Below, piece by piece: positions 18,140-27,151 of a stretch of DNA of 64,000 nucleotides (positions within the stretch are counted from its first letter, which is position 1; every line of letters begins with the position of its first letter). The DNA is from Paenibacillus melissococcoides. GTDB taxonomy: Bacteria > Bacillota > Bacilli > Paenibacillales > Paenibacillaceae. The position numbers were made by a program, and so were the translations under genes. Under the pieces are notes generated by a model. The model saw nothing but the letters and a program-made list of their open reading frames with translations, ran no database searches and was not told where the DNA came from. Location: positions 62,001 to 126,000 of the forward strand of contig CALYLO010000013.1 of NCBI GenBank assembly GCA_944800085.1, written 5' to 3'.

Positions 18140-19384
18140 TTATTGCTCTGTCGGCTTCACCTTCCTTCTGGGCGTATAGAGTTGGTCGTTGCGTAGCAGC
18201 ACATCGACCAGACGCACAAGTTTTCTTGCCGTTAAGACGAGGGCACGTTTGTGTTGATGCTTAGGGACTTCATTGAATTTCTTCCGGTAGTACTCCCCGA
18301 ATTCCGGGTCGCGGTTTTTTACCGAGTTGGCAGCTTCAACAAGGTAGTAGCGAAGGAATCGGTTGCCGGAACGAATGCGCTTTGTATCTTCCGCCTCGAA
18401 GGAGCCGGATTGGTGCTTGCGCCACGTCAGACCCGCATACTTGGCCAAGGCGGCTTGATCCGTGAAGCGGTCGATGTCGCCGATCTCGGCCAGGATGCCT
18501 GCGGCATAGACCCGATCAATGCCCGGAATGGAACGGAGGCACTGGCTGCTGGAAATGCCGTCTAAAATGCGCTCAATCGCCTTGTCGAGCTCTTTAAGCT
18601 GACTCTGGATGCTCCGGATCGACTGAATTGAGGTGCCCAGCACCAAATCAATGGAATCCTCGACAACCTTCGAGAGACGGTACGAGGCCCGAGCCGCCTT
18701 TTGAATACAGCGGGCGACGTGTTCGGGATCGGGGAAACGATTTCTCCCCTTGTCCTTGAGATAGTCAGCCAAACGGGCGACATCCATATTCGCCATCTCA
18801 TCCAGACTATACTTTTCCGAGAGCATTTCCATGATGGCATGGCCGAACACGGAACTGTCCACCTCCGCGCGAAAAGCATTGCACTTGTAGAACAGATTTT
18901 GCAAAAAGTATTGCTTCTCGCGGGTAAGGTTGTGTACGAGATGGAATCGCATGCGAGTGAGCCGCTGCAAGGCGATGTACTGTTCCTGCATCACGATAGT
19001 CGTCGTGAGTCTGCCAAAACGCAGGCGGTCTGCAATGATCCAGGCATCGATGCGATCGGTTTTGTCCAGGTCGGCATAAGCGTCTTTGAATTTGTTAATC
19101 AGCTTCGGATTAATGGTGAACACCTTGGCATTCAATTGTTGAAGGGCCTCATCTTCATGCAAGTACATGGCTGGATGCCAGCTGTAGACGGATGTGGCTT
19201 CAAGCCCGATATGAACCTCAGAGCAGGCTGTCTTGACCGCAGCAGAAATGATGCGATCCCGCAAGTAAGAGGCGCCGTGCAGATTGTTGGTGGTCTTGAA
19301 GGTCTCCAGGGTGTCGCCATCCGATTTCATCAAACAGGCTTCCAGTTCTTCGGAACTGACGTCAATACCGACAAAAAGCTTCAA
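18140..19384 (-). CDS. IS110-family transposase (DEDD recombinase)
   Basis: A 414-residue bridge-RNA-type recombinase. The N-terminal RuvC-like domain carries the DEDD signature: Asp8 in VGIDVSSEE, Glu62 in IGLEATSVYSW, and Asp110/Asp113 in DKTDRIDAW. The C-terminal Transposase_20 domain contains RSIPGIDRVYAAGILAEIGDI and then SGNRFLRYYLVEAANSV, the region with the catalytic serine in this family. The start has AGGAGGAATTC upstream on the minus strand. The ORF is uninterrupted, so the element may be active. The long non-coding stretch lies 5' of the gene, which is the layout of the IS110 subgroup. Confidence 0.95.
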   Translation of the reverse strand: MKLFVGIDVSSEELEACLMKSDGDTLETFKTTNNLHGASYLRDRIISAAVKTACSEVHIGLEATSVYSWHPAMYLHEDEALQQLNAKVFTINPKLINKFKDAYADLDKTDRIDAWIIADRLRFGRLTTTIVMQEQYIALQRLTRMRFHLVHNLTREKQYFLQNLFYKCNAFRAEVDSSVFGHAIMEMLSEKYSLDEMANMDVARLADYLKDKGRNRFPDPEHVARCIQKAARASYRLSKVVEDSIDLVLGTSIQSIRSIQSQLKELDKAIERILDGISSSQCLRSIPGIDRVYAAGILAEIGDIDRFTDQAALAKYAGLTWRKHQSGSFEAEDTKRIRSGNRFLRYYLVEAANSVKNRDPEFGEYYRKKFNEVPKHQHKRALVLTARKLVRLVDVLLRNDQLYTPRRKVKPTEQ

Positions 19385-19600
19385 GAGAATTCCTCCTTTC
19401 TATAAGGGATTCAGGGAACGGACTCTCCGGACTGTCTCCGGCGCACTCGCCGATCAATCACCCTCGCATATGAGAACACGCTTCGGTTCATGAGCTGCCC
19501 CGACGCTGCTACAGTCGGGCATGAGTTGCCGAAGGGAACAGCCAGCGGGTAAGAAGTGCAAGCGAGTACCGGAGAAACAGACTTAAAAAGTAGATTGGAC
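19385..19600 (-). ncRNA. Candidate bridge RNA region of the IS110 element
   Basis: About 200 bases of GC-rich, potentially structured sequence directly upstream of the transposase on its strand, with self-complementary blocks such as CGAC...GTCG near 19500-19518. In characterised IS110 elements the non-coding end between the left terminus and the recombinase gene encodes a bridge RNA that pairs with target and donor DNA. Position and length fit. The fold and the guide loops were not computed. Further right, ATGGAAC/GTTCCAT (about 19625-19644) forms a perfect 7-bp hairpin near the likely element end. Confidence 0.45.
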
Positions 19601-19791
19601 TACAGGAGGGAGACGAATTTCCCCGAATGGAACCCTAAGTTCCATTGTCCAGAGACATTCCGGAAAGTCCAGTCCCCATATTAATTTTCAATGTGCAAGC
19701 TGGAAATTTTGAAGGCATTCTATGTTCCTATAAAGGACTGGAAAAAGACTCAAAACTGCCTTCAGGAAATACTATACGAGGAGGGAGTACA

Positions 19792-20994
19792 GTGACACAG
19801 GCGGATCATATTACACCATCATTATTGCCAACCTATGCGCGCTATCCAATCACACTCGTGAAAGGAAGCGGCAGCCGATTGTGGGATGATCGGGGCAACG
19901 CGTATTTGGACTTTATGAGCGGCATCGCTGTCGCGAATCTGGGGCATGTGCCGGAGCGGGTCAAGGCGCGCGTGCAGGAGCAGTTGGATACGCTCTGGCA
20001 TGTCTCCAACCTGTTCCGCATTCCGCAGCAGGAGCAGGCGGCCGAATGGCTGACGAACCATACCTGCGCGGACGCGGTCTTTTTTTGCAATAGCGGGGCG
20101 GAGGCCAATGAGGCTGCGATCAAGCTGGCCCGCCGCTATCACGCCAAAGTGGCAAAGAACGGCCGCTGCGAGATCATTACGTTCCAGCAGTCGTTCCACG
20201 GCCGGACGCTGGCGACGCTGACGGCGACGGGGCAGGATAAGGTGAAGGATGGCTTTCACCCGCTGCCGGAAGGCTTCCGCTATGCGCCGTTCAACGATAT
20301 CGACAGCTTGCGGGCGGCCGTGAACGAGAAGACAGCCGCTATCATGCTGGAGATCGTGCAGGCCGAAGGCGGCGTGCATACGATTAAGGCGGCCTTCGCC
20401 CAGGAAGTGGCGAAGCTGTGCGCCGAGCACGGGCTGCTGCTTATCATCGACGAGGTGCAGACCGGCATGGGCCGCACGGGAGCCCTGTTCGCGCATGAGC
20501 ATTACGGGCTCGAGCCCGACATATTCACCGTGGCGAAGGGACTGGGCAGCGGATTCCCGGTTGGGGCGATGCTCGCCAAGGAGCATCTGCGCGAAGCCTT
20601 CGGTCCCGGCAGCCACGGCTCGACCTTCGGCGGCAATCCGCTCGCGATGTCCGCGGTCATCGGCACGATGGAGACGATGATCGAAGAGAAGGTCGCCCAG
20701 CGGGCCGGAGAGCGGGGCGCGTATCTGCTGAACTCGCTGAAGGTGAAGCTGAGCGACGTCCCGGTCGTAAAGGATGTCCGCGGCTTGGGGCTCATTATCG
20801 GCATCGAATGCAGCGAGCCGGCTGCGGACATCGTGGAAGCCGCCCGCGCCGCCGGATTGCTCGTCATTACGGCCGGTCCGAACGTCGTCCGGCTGCTGCC
20901 GAACCTGCTCGTCACGACGGAAGAGATCGATGAGGCGGTCTCGATTTTGCATCAAGTGCTGGAGGCGCGTTCGCGGACGAAGGCGCTCGTATAA
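19792..20994 (+). CDS. argD: Acetylornithine aminotransferase
   Basis: A PLP-dependent class III aminotransferase converting N-acetylglutamate semialdehyde to N-acetylornithine (400 residues). The active-site Lys249 in FTVAKGLGSG, the DEVQTGMGRTG segment and the phosphate-binding SGAEANEAA are intact. GTG 19792 is preceded by GAGGAGGGAG. The frame continues upstream to 19645 but that part lies in the IS110 flank and has no family similarity. Because the IS110 element separates it from argB, transcription of argD-F-G-H must come from read-through or from a promoter between about 19650 and 19780. I see no strong promoter there. Confidence 0.95.
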   Translation: MTQADHITPSLLPTYARYPITLVKGSGSRLWDDRGNAYLDFMSGIAVANLGHVPERVKARVQEQLDTLWHVSNLFRIPQQEQAAEWLTNHTCADAVFFCNSGAEANEAAIKLARRYHAKVAKNGRCEIITFQQSFHGRTLATLTATGQDKVKDGFHPLPEGFRYAPFNDIDSLRAAVNEKTAAIMLEIVQAEGGVHTIKAAFAQEVAKLCAEHGLLLIIDEVQTGMGRTGALFAHEHYGLEPDIFTVAKGLGSGFPVGAMLAKEHLREAFGPGSHGSTFGGNPLAMSAVIGTMETMIEEKVAQRAGERGAYLLNSLKVKLSDVPVVKDVRGLGLIIGIECSEPAADIVEAARAAGLLVITAGPNVVRLLPNLLVTTEEIDEAVSILHQVLEARSRTKALV

Positions 20995-21115
20995 ATCCAA
21001 TAAACACACGGAGCCTGCCGGGCGCTTGCGGCCGGCGGCTTGGGTTCACTAAAGAGGCAACAGGAATAGATTCGCGGCGAACCGCCGCAACGAGACGGAT
21101 CACGGAGGTGGCTTT

Positions 21116-22066
21116 ATGACATTGAGAGAGGCGAAGATTGATTTGCGGGGACGCGATTTCATCGCGCTGGCTGATTATACGAAGGAAGAGCTGGAATATT
21201 TAATCGATTTCGCGATCGAACTGAAGCGCAAGCAGAAGGCGGGGGAGGCGTACCGGCCGCTGGCGGGAAAGACGCTTGGCATGATTTTCGAGAAGTCGTC
21301 CACCCGGACGCGCGTCTCCTTCGAGGTGGGCATGTACCAGTTGGGCGGCCATGCGCTCTTTTTGAGCAAAAACGATCTGCAGTTAGGACGCGGAGAGACG
21401 ATCCCGGATACGGCGCAGGTGATGTCGCGCTATTTGGACGGCATTATGATTCGGACGTTCGCCCATCGCACGGTCATTGATCTGGCGCGCAGCGCGACGA
21501 TTCCGGTCATCAACGGACTGACGGATATGAGCCATCCGTGCCAGGCGCTGGCCGACTACCAGACGATTCTTGAACATAAAGGCCGTCTGGCCGGCTTGAA
21601 GGTGACTTATATCGGCGACGGCAACAATATGGCGAACTCGCTTATGATGGGCGCCGCGAAGCTTGGCGTCAACATGGCGGTCGCTTCGCCGGAAGGCTAT
21701 GCGCCGGATGCGAATGTCATTGCCCAATGCAAGGAGCAGGCCGGACTGACCGGAGCGGAACTGCTTATCACTCAGGATGCCGCCGAAGCGGTGGCGGATG
21801 CAGATGTCATTTATACGGATGTGTGGGCCAGCATGGGCTTCGAGGAAGAGCAAAAAGTACGGGAACAAGCGTTCAAAAACTTCCAGGTGAACGAGGAGCT
21901 CGTGCGCTATGCGAAGCCGGACTACATCTTCATGCACTGCCTGCCGGCGCATCGCGGCGAAGAGGTAAGCGCGGACGTCATTGACGGCGGCAATTCGGTT
22001 ATTTTCGACGAGGCGGAGAATCGCCTGCATGCACAGAAGGCTATCTTGGCAGCCTTGATGGGATAA
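21116..22066 (+). CDS. argF: Ornithine carbamoyltransferase
   Basis: Makes citrulline from ornithine and carbamoyl phosphate (316 residues). Signature motifs are all present: STRTR (residues 62-66) for carbamoyl phosphate, FAHR, HPCQALADYQT, the ornithine-binding DVWASMG and the C-terminal MHCLPAHRGEE. The ATG has GGAGGTGG 6 bases upstream. It lies between argD and argG with short gaps, consistent with one transcript. The anabolic assignment rests on context, since no arginine deiminase genes are nearby. Confidence 0.96.
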   Translation: MTLREAKIDLRGRDFIALADYTKEELEYLIDFAIELKRKQKAGEAYRPLAGKTLGMIFEKSSTRTRVSFEVGMYQLGGHALFLSKNDLQLGRGETIPDTAQVMSRYLDGIMIRTFAHRTVIDLARSATIPVINGLTDMSHPCQALADYQTILEHKGRLAGLKVTYIGDGNNMANSLMMGAAKLGVNMAVASPEGYAPDANVIAQCKEQAGLTGAELLITQDAAEAVADADVIYTDVWASMGFEEEQKVREQAFKNFQVNEELVRYAKPDYIFMHCLPAHRGEEVSADVIDGGNSVIFDEAENRLHAQKAILAALMG

Positions 22067-22123
22067 TGGGATAGCTGGGACAGCATTGCAGGAACGGGAC
22101 GAAGAGGAACGGGGGAGACAGAA

Positions 22124-23380
22124 GTGGAAAAGATCAAAATCGTATTGGCGTATTCGGGCGGCCTCGATACGTCGGTTATCTTAGCCTGGCTAAAAGAAAC
22201 CTATGACGCCGAAATCATCGCGTTCACCGCGGATGTGGGCCAAAAGGAAGAGCTGGACGGCCTCGAAGCGAAAGCGATCGCGACTGGCGCATCCACAGTA
22301 TATATCGACGATCTCCAGGAGGAGTTCGCTCGCGATTTCATCTATCCGATGTTCCAGGCGGGCGCCCTGTATGAGGGCCAATACTTGCTCGGCACGAGCA
22401 TCGCGCGGCCGCTGATTGCGAAGCACATGGTCGAGATCGCCCGCAAGGAAGGGGCCAAGTTCATCGCGCACGGCGCGACGGGCAAAGGCAATGACCAGGT
22501 GCGCTTCGAGCTGGCTGTCGCTTCGCTGGCGCCGGACATCGAAGTCATCGCCCCATGGCGCTCCGAAGAGTTCCGGGCCCAATTCCCGGGCCGTGCCGAG
22601 ATGATCGCCTATGCGGAGAAGCATGGCATTCCGGTGCAGGCAACGGCGGCGAAGCCGTATTCGACCGACCGCAACCTGCTTCATATCAGCTTCGAGAGCG
22701 GCATGCTGGAGGATCCGTGGTTCGACGCGTCTGCCGACACCAACAAGGAAATGTACGTGCTGAGCGTGGCCCCGGAAGATGCGCCAGACGAAGCCGAGTA
22801 CGTCGAATTGACATTCGAGCAGGGGAACTGCGTCGCGATCAACGGGGAACGCCTGACGCCGCTGCAGGTGATGAACAAGCTGAATGAGCTTGGCGGCAAG
22901 CACGGCATCGGCCGCGTAGACATGGTCGAGAACCGCTTCGTCGGCATGAAGAGCCGGGGCGTATACGAGACGCCGGGCGGCACGATTCTGTTCACTGCCC
23001 ACCGGAAAATGGAGTCGCTCACGATGGACCGCGAGGTGATGCATCTGCGTGACTCGCTTATTCCGACATACAGCTCGATCGTGTACAACGGATTCTGGTT
23101 CGCGCCGGAACGGATTGCGATTCAAGCGCTCGTAGACGAGAGCCAAAAGCATGTGACAGGCACGGTTCGTCTGAAGCTGTACAAAGGCAATGTCATCGGC
23201 GCCGGCGTGCAGAGCCCGTTGAGCCTGTACAATCCGGATATCGCGACGATGGAAGCCGATCCGACTCAGACTTACGATCAGAATGACGCGACCGGCTTCA
23301 TTCATCTGAACGCGCTCCGGCTGAAGGTCGCATCCGGCGTCCACGGAGCGAGCGTACACGGAGCGAAGCTGGAACCATAG
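22124..23380 (+). CDS. argG: Argininosuccinate synthase
   Basis: ATP-dependent ligation of citrulline and aspartate (418 residues). The N-terminal PP-loop motif is LAYSGGLDTSV. The GKGNDQVRFE and DRNLLHISFESG segments are typical of the family. It starts at GTG 22124 with GGGGGAGA upstream. It lies 57 bases after argF and 111 before argH. The length is slightly above the usual 400-405 owing to the C-terminal tail ASGVHGASVHGAKLEP. Confidence 0.96.
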   Translation: MEKIKIVLAYSGGLDTSVILAWLKETYDAEIIAFTADVGQKEELDGLEAKAIATGASTVYIDDLQEEFARDFIYPMFQAGALYEGQYLLGTSIARPLIAKHMVEIARKEGAKFIAHGATGKGNDQVRFELAVASLAPDIEVIAPWRSEEFRAQFPGRAEMIAYAEKHGIPVQATAAKPYSTDRNLLHISFESGMLEDPWFDASADTNKEMYVLSVAPEDAPDEAEYVELTFEQGNCVAINGERLTPLQVMNKLNELGGKHGIGRVDMVENRFVGMKSRGVYETPGGTILFTAHRKMESLTMDREVMHLRDSLIPTYSSIVYNGFWFAPERIAIQALVDESQKHVTGTVRLKLYKGNVIGAGVQSPLSLYNPDIATMEADPTQTYDQNDATGFIHLNALRLKVASGVHGASVHGAKLEP

Positions 23381-23491
23381 ACGGCACGGAACAGGCAGGC
23401 GTGACTCGCAGCTGTGGACGGCAGCTGCCGCCGCTTGCCGCAGGCACGGGGGGCCGGTCTGCAACGCAAGCAAGGTGGAGGGGGTATCAGG

Positions 23492-24904
23492 GTGAGCAAA
23501 TTATGGGGCGGCCGGTTCAAGAAACAGACGAACGAGTTGGTGGAACAATATACGGCCTCGATCTCATTTGACAAATTGATGGCAGAAGAAGACATTCAGG
23601 GCAGTCTCGCGCATGTCACCATGCTGGGCCGCTGCGGAATTTTGCCGCAGGACGATGTCGAGACCATCAAGGACGGATTGAATCAAGTTTTGAACCGGAT
23701 TCGGAACGGCGAGATGGAATATTCCGTGTCCGATGAAGATATCCATATGAATATCGAAAAAGCGCTGATGGGGATCGTCGGCCCGGTCGGCGGAAAGCTG
23801 CATACGGGACGGAGCCGCAACGATCAGGTGGCGACCGATATGCATTTGTACTTGCGCAAGCATGTCGTCTCCTTCGTCGGCTTGCTGGCGGACCTGCAGA
23901 ATGCGCTTATCAAGCAGGCCAAGGAAAATATCGACACGATCGTGCCGGGCTACACGCACTTGCAGCGGGCGCAGCCGATCCTGTTCGCCCATCATCTGAT
24001 GGCGTACGTATCCATGTTCGAGCGCGATATCGAGCGGCTTATCGACAGCTACAAGCGGATCAATGTGCTGCCGCTCGGCGCCGGCGCTTTGGCGGGAACG
24101 ACCTTCGCCATCGATCGGCATCTGGTTGCCGAGCAGCTCGGCTTCGACCGCGTGTACGAGAACAGCCTTGATGCGGTGAGCGACCGCGACTTTATCGTCG
24201 AGTTCCTCTCGAACGCGTCGCTCATCATGATGCACCTGTCCCGCCTGTGCGAGGAGATGGTGCTCTGGTCAAGCACCGAGTTCCAGTTCATCGAGCTGGA
24301 TGACGCATTCTGCACGGGCTCCAGCATTATGCCGCAGAAGAAAAATCCGGATGTGGCCGAGCTGGTGCGGGGCAAGACCGGACGCGTGTACGGGCATCTC
24401 GTCGGGATGCTGACCGTACTCAAAGCGCTGCCGCTCGCGTACAACAAAGACATGCAGGAAGACAAGGAAGGCATGTTCGATACGGTCGATACGCTCGATG
24501 GAGCGCTGCGTCTGTTCGCGCCGATGATCAGCACGATGAAGGTCAACCGCAACCGGATGGCCGATGCGGTCCGCCAGGACTTTTCCAACGCGACCGACAT
24601 CGCCGACTTCCTCGTGAACAAAGGCTTGCCGTTCCGGCAGGCGCATGAAGTCATCGGCAAGACCGTGCTCTACTGCATCGAGCGGAACAAGTTCTTGCTC
24701 GATCTGACGCTGGAAGAATTCCAGCAATTCTCCCCGCTGTTCGACGAGCGCATCTATACGGTGCTGCAGCCGGAGAACGTGGTCAACGCCCGCAACGTTT
24801 CCGGCGGTACCGCGACCGGCCAGGTCCAGGCGGCGATCGCCCGCGCCGAGCAAGCAGCGGCGAAGACGGCGGCTTGGGTGCAGGAAAAGCAGCCGAAGGC
24901 GTAA
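23492..24904 (+). CDS. argH: Argininosuccinate lyase
   Basis: Cleaves argininosuccinate to arginine and fumarate, the last arginine step (470 residues). It has the fumarase/aspartase-superfamily signature GSSIMPQKKNPDVAEL, and the catalytic region around TGRSRNDQVATD and YTHLQRAQP. GTG 23492 (VSKLWGGRF) follows GGTGGAGGGGG and is the family start. The in-frame extension to 23414 is not conserved-looking. A strong hairpin terminator closes the operon 35 bases after the stop. Confidence 0.96.
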   Translation: MSKLWGGRFKKQTNELVEQYTASISFDKLMAEEDIQGSLAHVTMLGRCGILPQDDVETIKDGLNQVLNRIRNGEMEYSVSDEDIHMNIEKALMGIVGPVGGKLHTGRSRNDQVATDMHLYLRKHVVSFVGLLADLQNALIKQAKENIDTIVPGYTHLQRAQPILFAHHLMAYVSMFERDIERLIDSYKRINVLPLGAGALAGTTFAIDRHLVAEQLGFDRVYENSLDAVSDRDFIVEFLSNASLIMMHLSRLCEEMVLWSSTEFQFIELDDAFCTGSSIMPQKKNPDVAELVRGKTGRVYGHLVGMLTVLKALPLAYNKDMQEDKEGMFDTVDTLDGALRLFAPMISTMKVNRNRMADAVRQDFSNATDIADFLVNKGLPFRQAHEVIGKTVLYCIERNKFLLDLTLEEFQQFSPLFDERIYTVLQPENVVNARNVSGGTATGQVQAAIARAEQAAAKTAAWVQEKQPKA

Positions 24905-24938
24905 CGTTATAAAAATGAGCCTTGCCCGTTAGATCGCT

Positions 24939-24981
24939 GGCATGCGTTAATAGCGTCCCGTGAGGCGCTGACGCATGCCAT
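24939..24981 (+). terminator. Terminator of the arginine operon
   Basis: TGGCATGCGT and ACGCATGCCA form a perfect 10-bp stem followed by a T-rich TGCTTCTTCTTAT. Confidence 0.8.
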
Positions 24982-24994
24982 GCTTCTTCTTATA

Positions 24995-25312
24995 GCCAGT
25001 CTCCCCAAGACTCAGAAACGAGCAGGAATAGATATTGTAGCTCCTTAGCTTCATCCCCCCTCTAGCTGTGTGCACTCACGCCTTTACAAGCATTCTCCCC
25101 AAAGCTCAGAGTGGCATATGCGGCATACCTTACGAACAATCTCCCCAACGTTCAGGAATGAATTCTATTATATGTAGGTTCATTATTTGCACTATCCCCT
25201 GAGGTCAGAATGATATATGGTTTGCTCCTTATAAGCAATATCCCCATAATTCAGGATTCAGCTTATACACGCAATTACTTCCTTTTTCTTGCGATGATCC
25301 CCGACGTTAACA
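24995..25312. repeat. Degenerate tandem repeats, family 1 (TCCCC...TCAG), locus A
   Basis: Five or six imperfect units aligned on CTCCCC-n3-5-CTCAG at 25001, 25095, 25141, 25194, 25240 and possibly 25297, mostly 46-57 bases apart. A preceding TTAC-n-A-n-CAAT block is partly conserved (for example CCTTACGAACAATCTCCCC). They occupy most of the 734-base gap between argH and the KamA-like gene. No ORF, tRNA or promoter is apparent in this part. The same motif recurs around the group II intron at 47.7 and 50.4 kb. Confidence 0.65.
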
Positions 25313-25370
25313 GGCCAAGTCGGACTCTAGCGTTATATTTACAGTAATGGCGGTTGCATAGCATGGCAAT

Positions 25371-25490
25371 TCTGACTGGATGGGATACTGACCAAAGAGG
25401 GGTACCTGGCCGGATGGGATATTGGCAAAAAGAGCCTTCGAAGGGTACCTGACCGGATGGGATACTGGCCAAAAGAGCCTCCGCGACAAT
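25371..25490. repeat. Tandem repeats, family 2 (CCTGACcGGATGGGATA), locus A
   Basis: Three units beginning CTGACTGGATGGGATA (25372), CTGGCCGGATGGGATA (25406) and CTGACCGGATGGGATA (25449), each followed by a CnAAA-AGAGCC-type tail, 34 and 43 bases apart. They are the same family as the eight-unit array at 50.5-50.8 kb. Another 130 bases of AT-rich sequence without a recognised feature lie between here and the next gene. Confidence 0.75.
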
Positions 25491-25638
25491 ACCCCTGCTA
25501 ACCGAAAAATGGCATCAATTGGCGGCACTTGAATGTAAATGTTAACAAGACCTTCATTTGTCACCATATGTTACTTGTTGTATAATAAGAGGAAGGCGCT
25601 TTCATTGGCTGATACAACTTTATACAGGAGGGATGTCC

Positions 25639-26814
25639 ATGCCTATGCCGAAGTACGTTACCGACATCGAGAAGATCACGCAGATACCCGAGACGGAGAG
25701 GAAACGGCTGAAGCAGATCACGGAAAAGTTCGTATTTCGTGTAAATGACTATTATTTGAACCTCATTGATTGGAACGACCCCTATGACCCTATTCGGAAG
25801 CTAGTGATTCCGAACACGGGTGAACTGCAGGAGTACGGCCGTTGGGATGCCTCGGATGAGGACACCAACTATGTCGTCCCCGGCTGCCAGCACAAGTATG
25901 GCACCACCGCCTTGTTAATTGTGTCGGAGGTATGCGGCGCCTATTGCCGATACTGCTTCCGCAAGCGTCTCTTCCGCAACGATGTCAAAGAGGCGATGTC
26001 CGATGTCAATCCCGGCTTGGCCTATATCGCCGACCACCCCGAAATCAACAATGTCCTGTTAACCGGCGGGGATAGCCTCATCCTCGCGACACCGAAGCTA
26101 AGAATGATTCTGGAACGTCTTCGCGCCATCCCGCATGTGCAAATCATTCGCCTGGGATCCAAAATGCCCGTATTCAATCCGATGCGAATCTATGAAGACG
26201 AAGCGCTGCTGGAGACGATCCGTGAGTTCTCGTCGGCTGACAAGCGCATCTATGTGATGGCTCATATTAACCACCCGCGCGAGATCACGGCCGAAGCGAA
26301 GCGAGGCTTTGAAGCGCTCCATCAGGCCGGTGCCATTGTCGTCAATCAGACGCCTGTTCTCCGCGGCATCAATGATAATGCCGATGCGCTCGGCGAGCTG
26401 CTCGACAAGCTGTCCTGGGCAGGCGTGACGCCTTATTATTTCTTCATCAACCGCCCGGTAGCCGGGAATCGCGAATTCGTGCTTCCGTTGAAGGATGTGT
26501 ACCGTCTGGTGGAGGAAGCGAAGGCGAAGACATCCGGCTTAGGGAAGCGGGTCCGCCTCTCGATGAGCCACACGTCAGGGAAGATTGAGATTCTGGCGAT
26601 TGAAAATGGCAAAGCGTATCTCAAATATCATCAATCCCGCGACAACCAATACGGGCGCTTCATGGTGCTGGATTGTCCGGACGACGCGGCCTGGTTCGAT
26701 GATTTGCCGGGGAACGAGCAGTTCTGGACGCCGCCGGTGAAGAAGACCGAGGACGTCGTGTCCGTCAATGCGCTGCCGGATATGCCGCAGCGCCGAACGA
26801 AGAGGGATGCGTAA
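25639..26814 (+). CDS. KamA-family radical SAM protein
   Basis: A lysine-2,3-aminomutase-like radical SAM enzyme (391 residues). The [4Fe-4S]/SAM motif CGAYCRYC uses Cys99, Cys103 and Cys106. The TGGDSLILATPKL strand and the C-terminal HTSGKIEIL, where LAM proteins keep the PLP-binding lysine, are present. It is shorter than true KamA (about 470), and the substrate (lysine, glutamate or another amino acid) cannot be read from sequence. ATG 25639 is chosen for its spacing to AGGAGGG. 25633 and 25645 are also in frame. It stands alone: upstream is the repeat tract, downstream a 337-base gap. Confidence 0.85.
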   Translation: MPMPKYVTDIEKITQIPETERKRLKQITEKFVFRVNDYYLNLIDWNDPYDPIRKLVIPNTGELQEYGRWDASDEDTNYVVPGCQHKYGTTALLIVSEVCGAYCRYCFRKRLFRNDVKEAMSDVNPGLAYIADHPEINNVLLTGGDSLILATPKLRMILERLRAIPHVQIIRLGSKMPVFNPMRIYEDEALLETIREFSSADKRIYVMAHINHPREITAEAKRGFEALHQAGAIVVNQTPVLRGINDNADALGELLDKLSWAGVTPYYFFINRPVAGNREFVLPLKDVYRLVEEAKAKTSGLGKRVRLSMSHTSGKIEILAIENGKAYLKYHQSRDNQYGRFMVLDCPDDAAWFDDLPGNEQFWTPPVKKTEDVVSVNALPDMPQRRTKRDA

Positions 26815-27058
26815 TGCAAAGTTCCGCCCTGTCGCTTGTCCGCTCTGTTTTTCCGTGGACCGATTCCGGCTCCGGTTCCGGTGAACAGCCTGGCCTGTCC
26901 ATCTGCGGAACGGCCAACATGCGAGGACGACCGACTAAGAGGGTATGGCGGCGAAGGCAAGTTCTCGCCTTGCATCCGGATCCAACTTCATTCTTATGAA
27001 GAGGCGCGCTCACCGCATGGCGGTCGGGCGACCCATAAGAGCATCATCTCGAACAGGG

Positions 27059-27090
27059 AACAGCCTTGGCCCGATATGGCCAAGGCTGTT
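27059..27090. terminator. Perfect inverted repeat between convergent genes
   Basis: AACAGCCTTGGCC and GGCCAAGGCTGTT form a 13-bp perfect stem with a 6-base loop, placed between the KamA-like gene (+) and the VanW-family gene (-). The T-tract is weak on both sides, but the position suits a shared terminator. The rest of the 26815-27151 gap holds no gene that I can support. Confidence 0.65.
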
Positions 27091-27151
27091 CGCATGCTTT
27101 CCATCGGCCGCAAGGCATCCCAGCGGCGTTCCCCGCGGTAACAGGCTCCGA

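Larger units (their letters stand above)
18050..19650 (-). mobile_element. IS110-family insertion between argB and argD (ends approximate)
   Basis: The transposase gene and the non-coding sequence around it interrupt the arginine cluster. IS110 elements lack clear terminal inverted repeats and usually leave no target duplication, so I cannot fix the borders. The left one must lie between 17999 and 18139, and the right one between about 19600 and 19770. Orientation is opposite to the arginine genes. Confidence 0.7.

Noticed and set aside
19645..19791. Longer N-terminus of argD
   Set aside because: The added residues lie in the IS110 flank and are absent from the aminotransferase family. GTG 19792 has GAGGAGGGAG directly upstream.
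25290..25567. Minus-strand ORFs over the family 2 repeats at locus A
   Set aside because: They arise from the repeats themselves, with no binding sites and no similarity to the ORFs over locus B.
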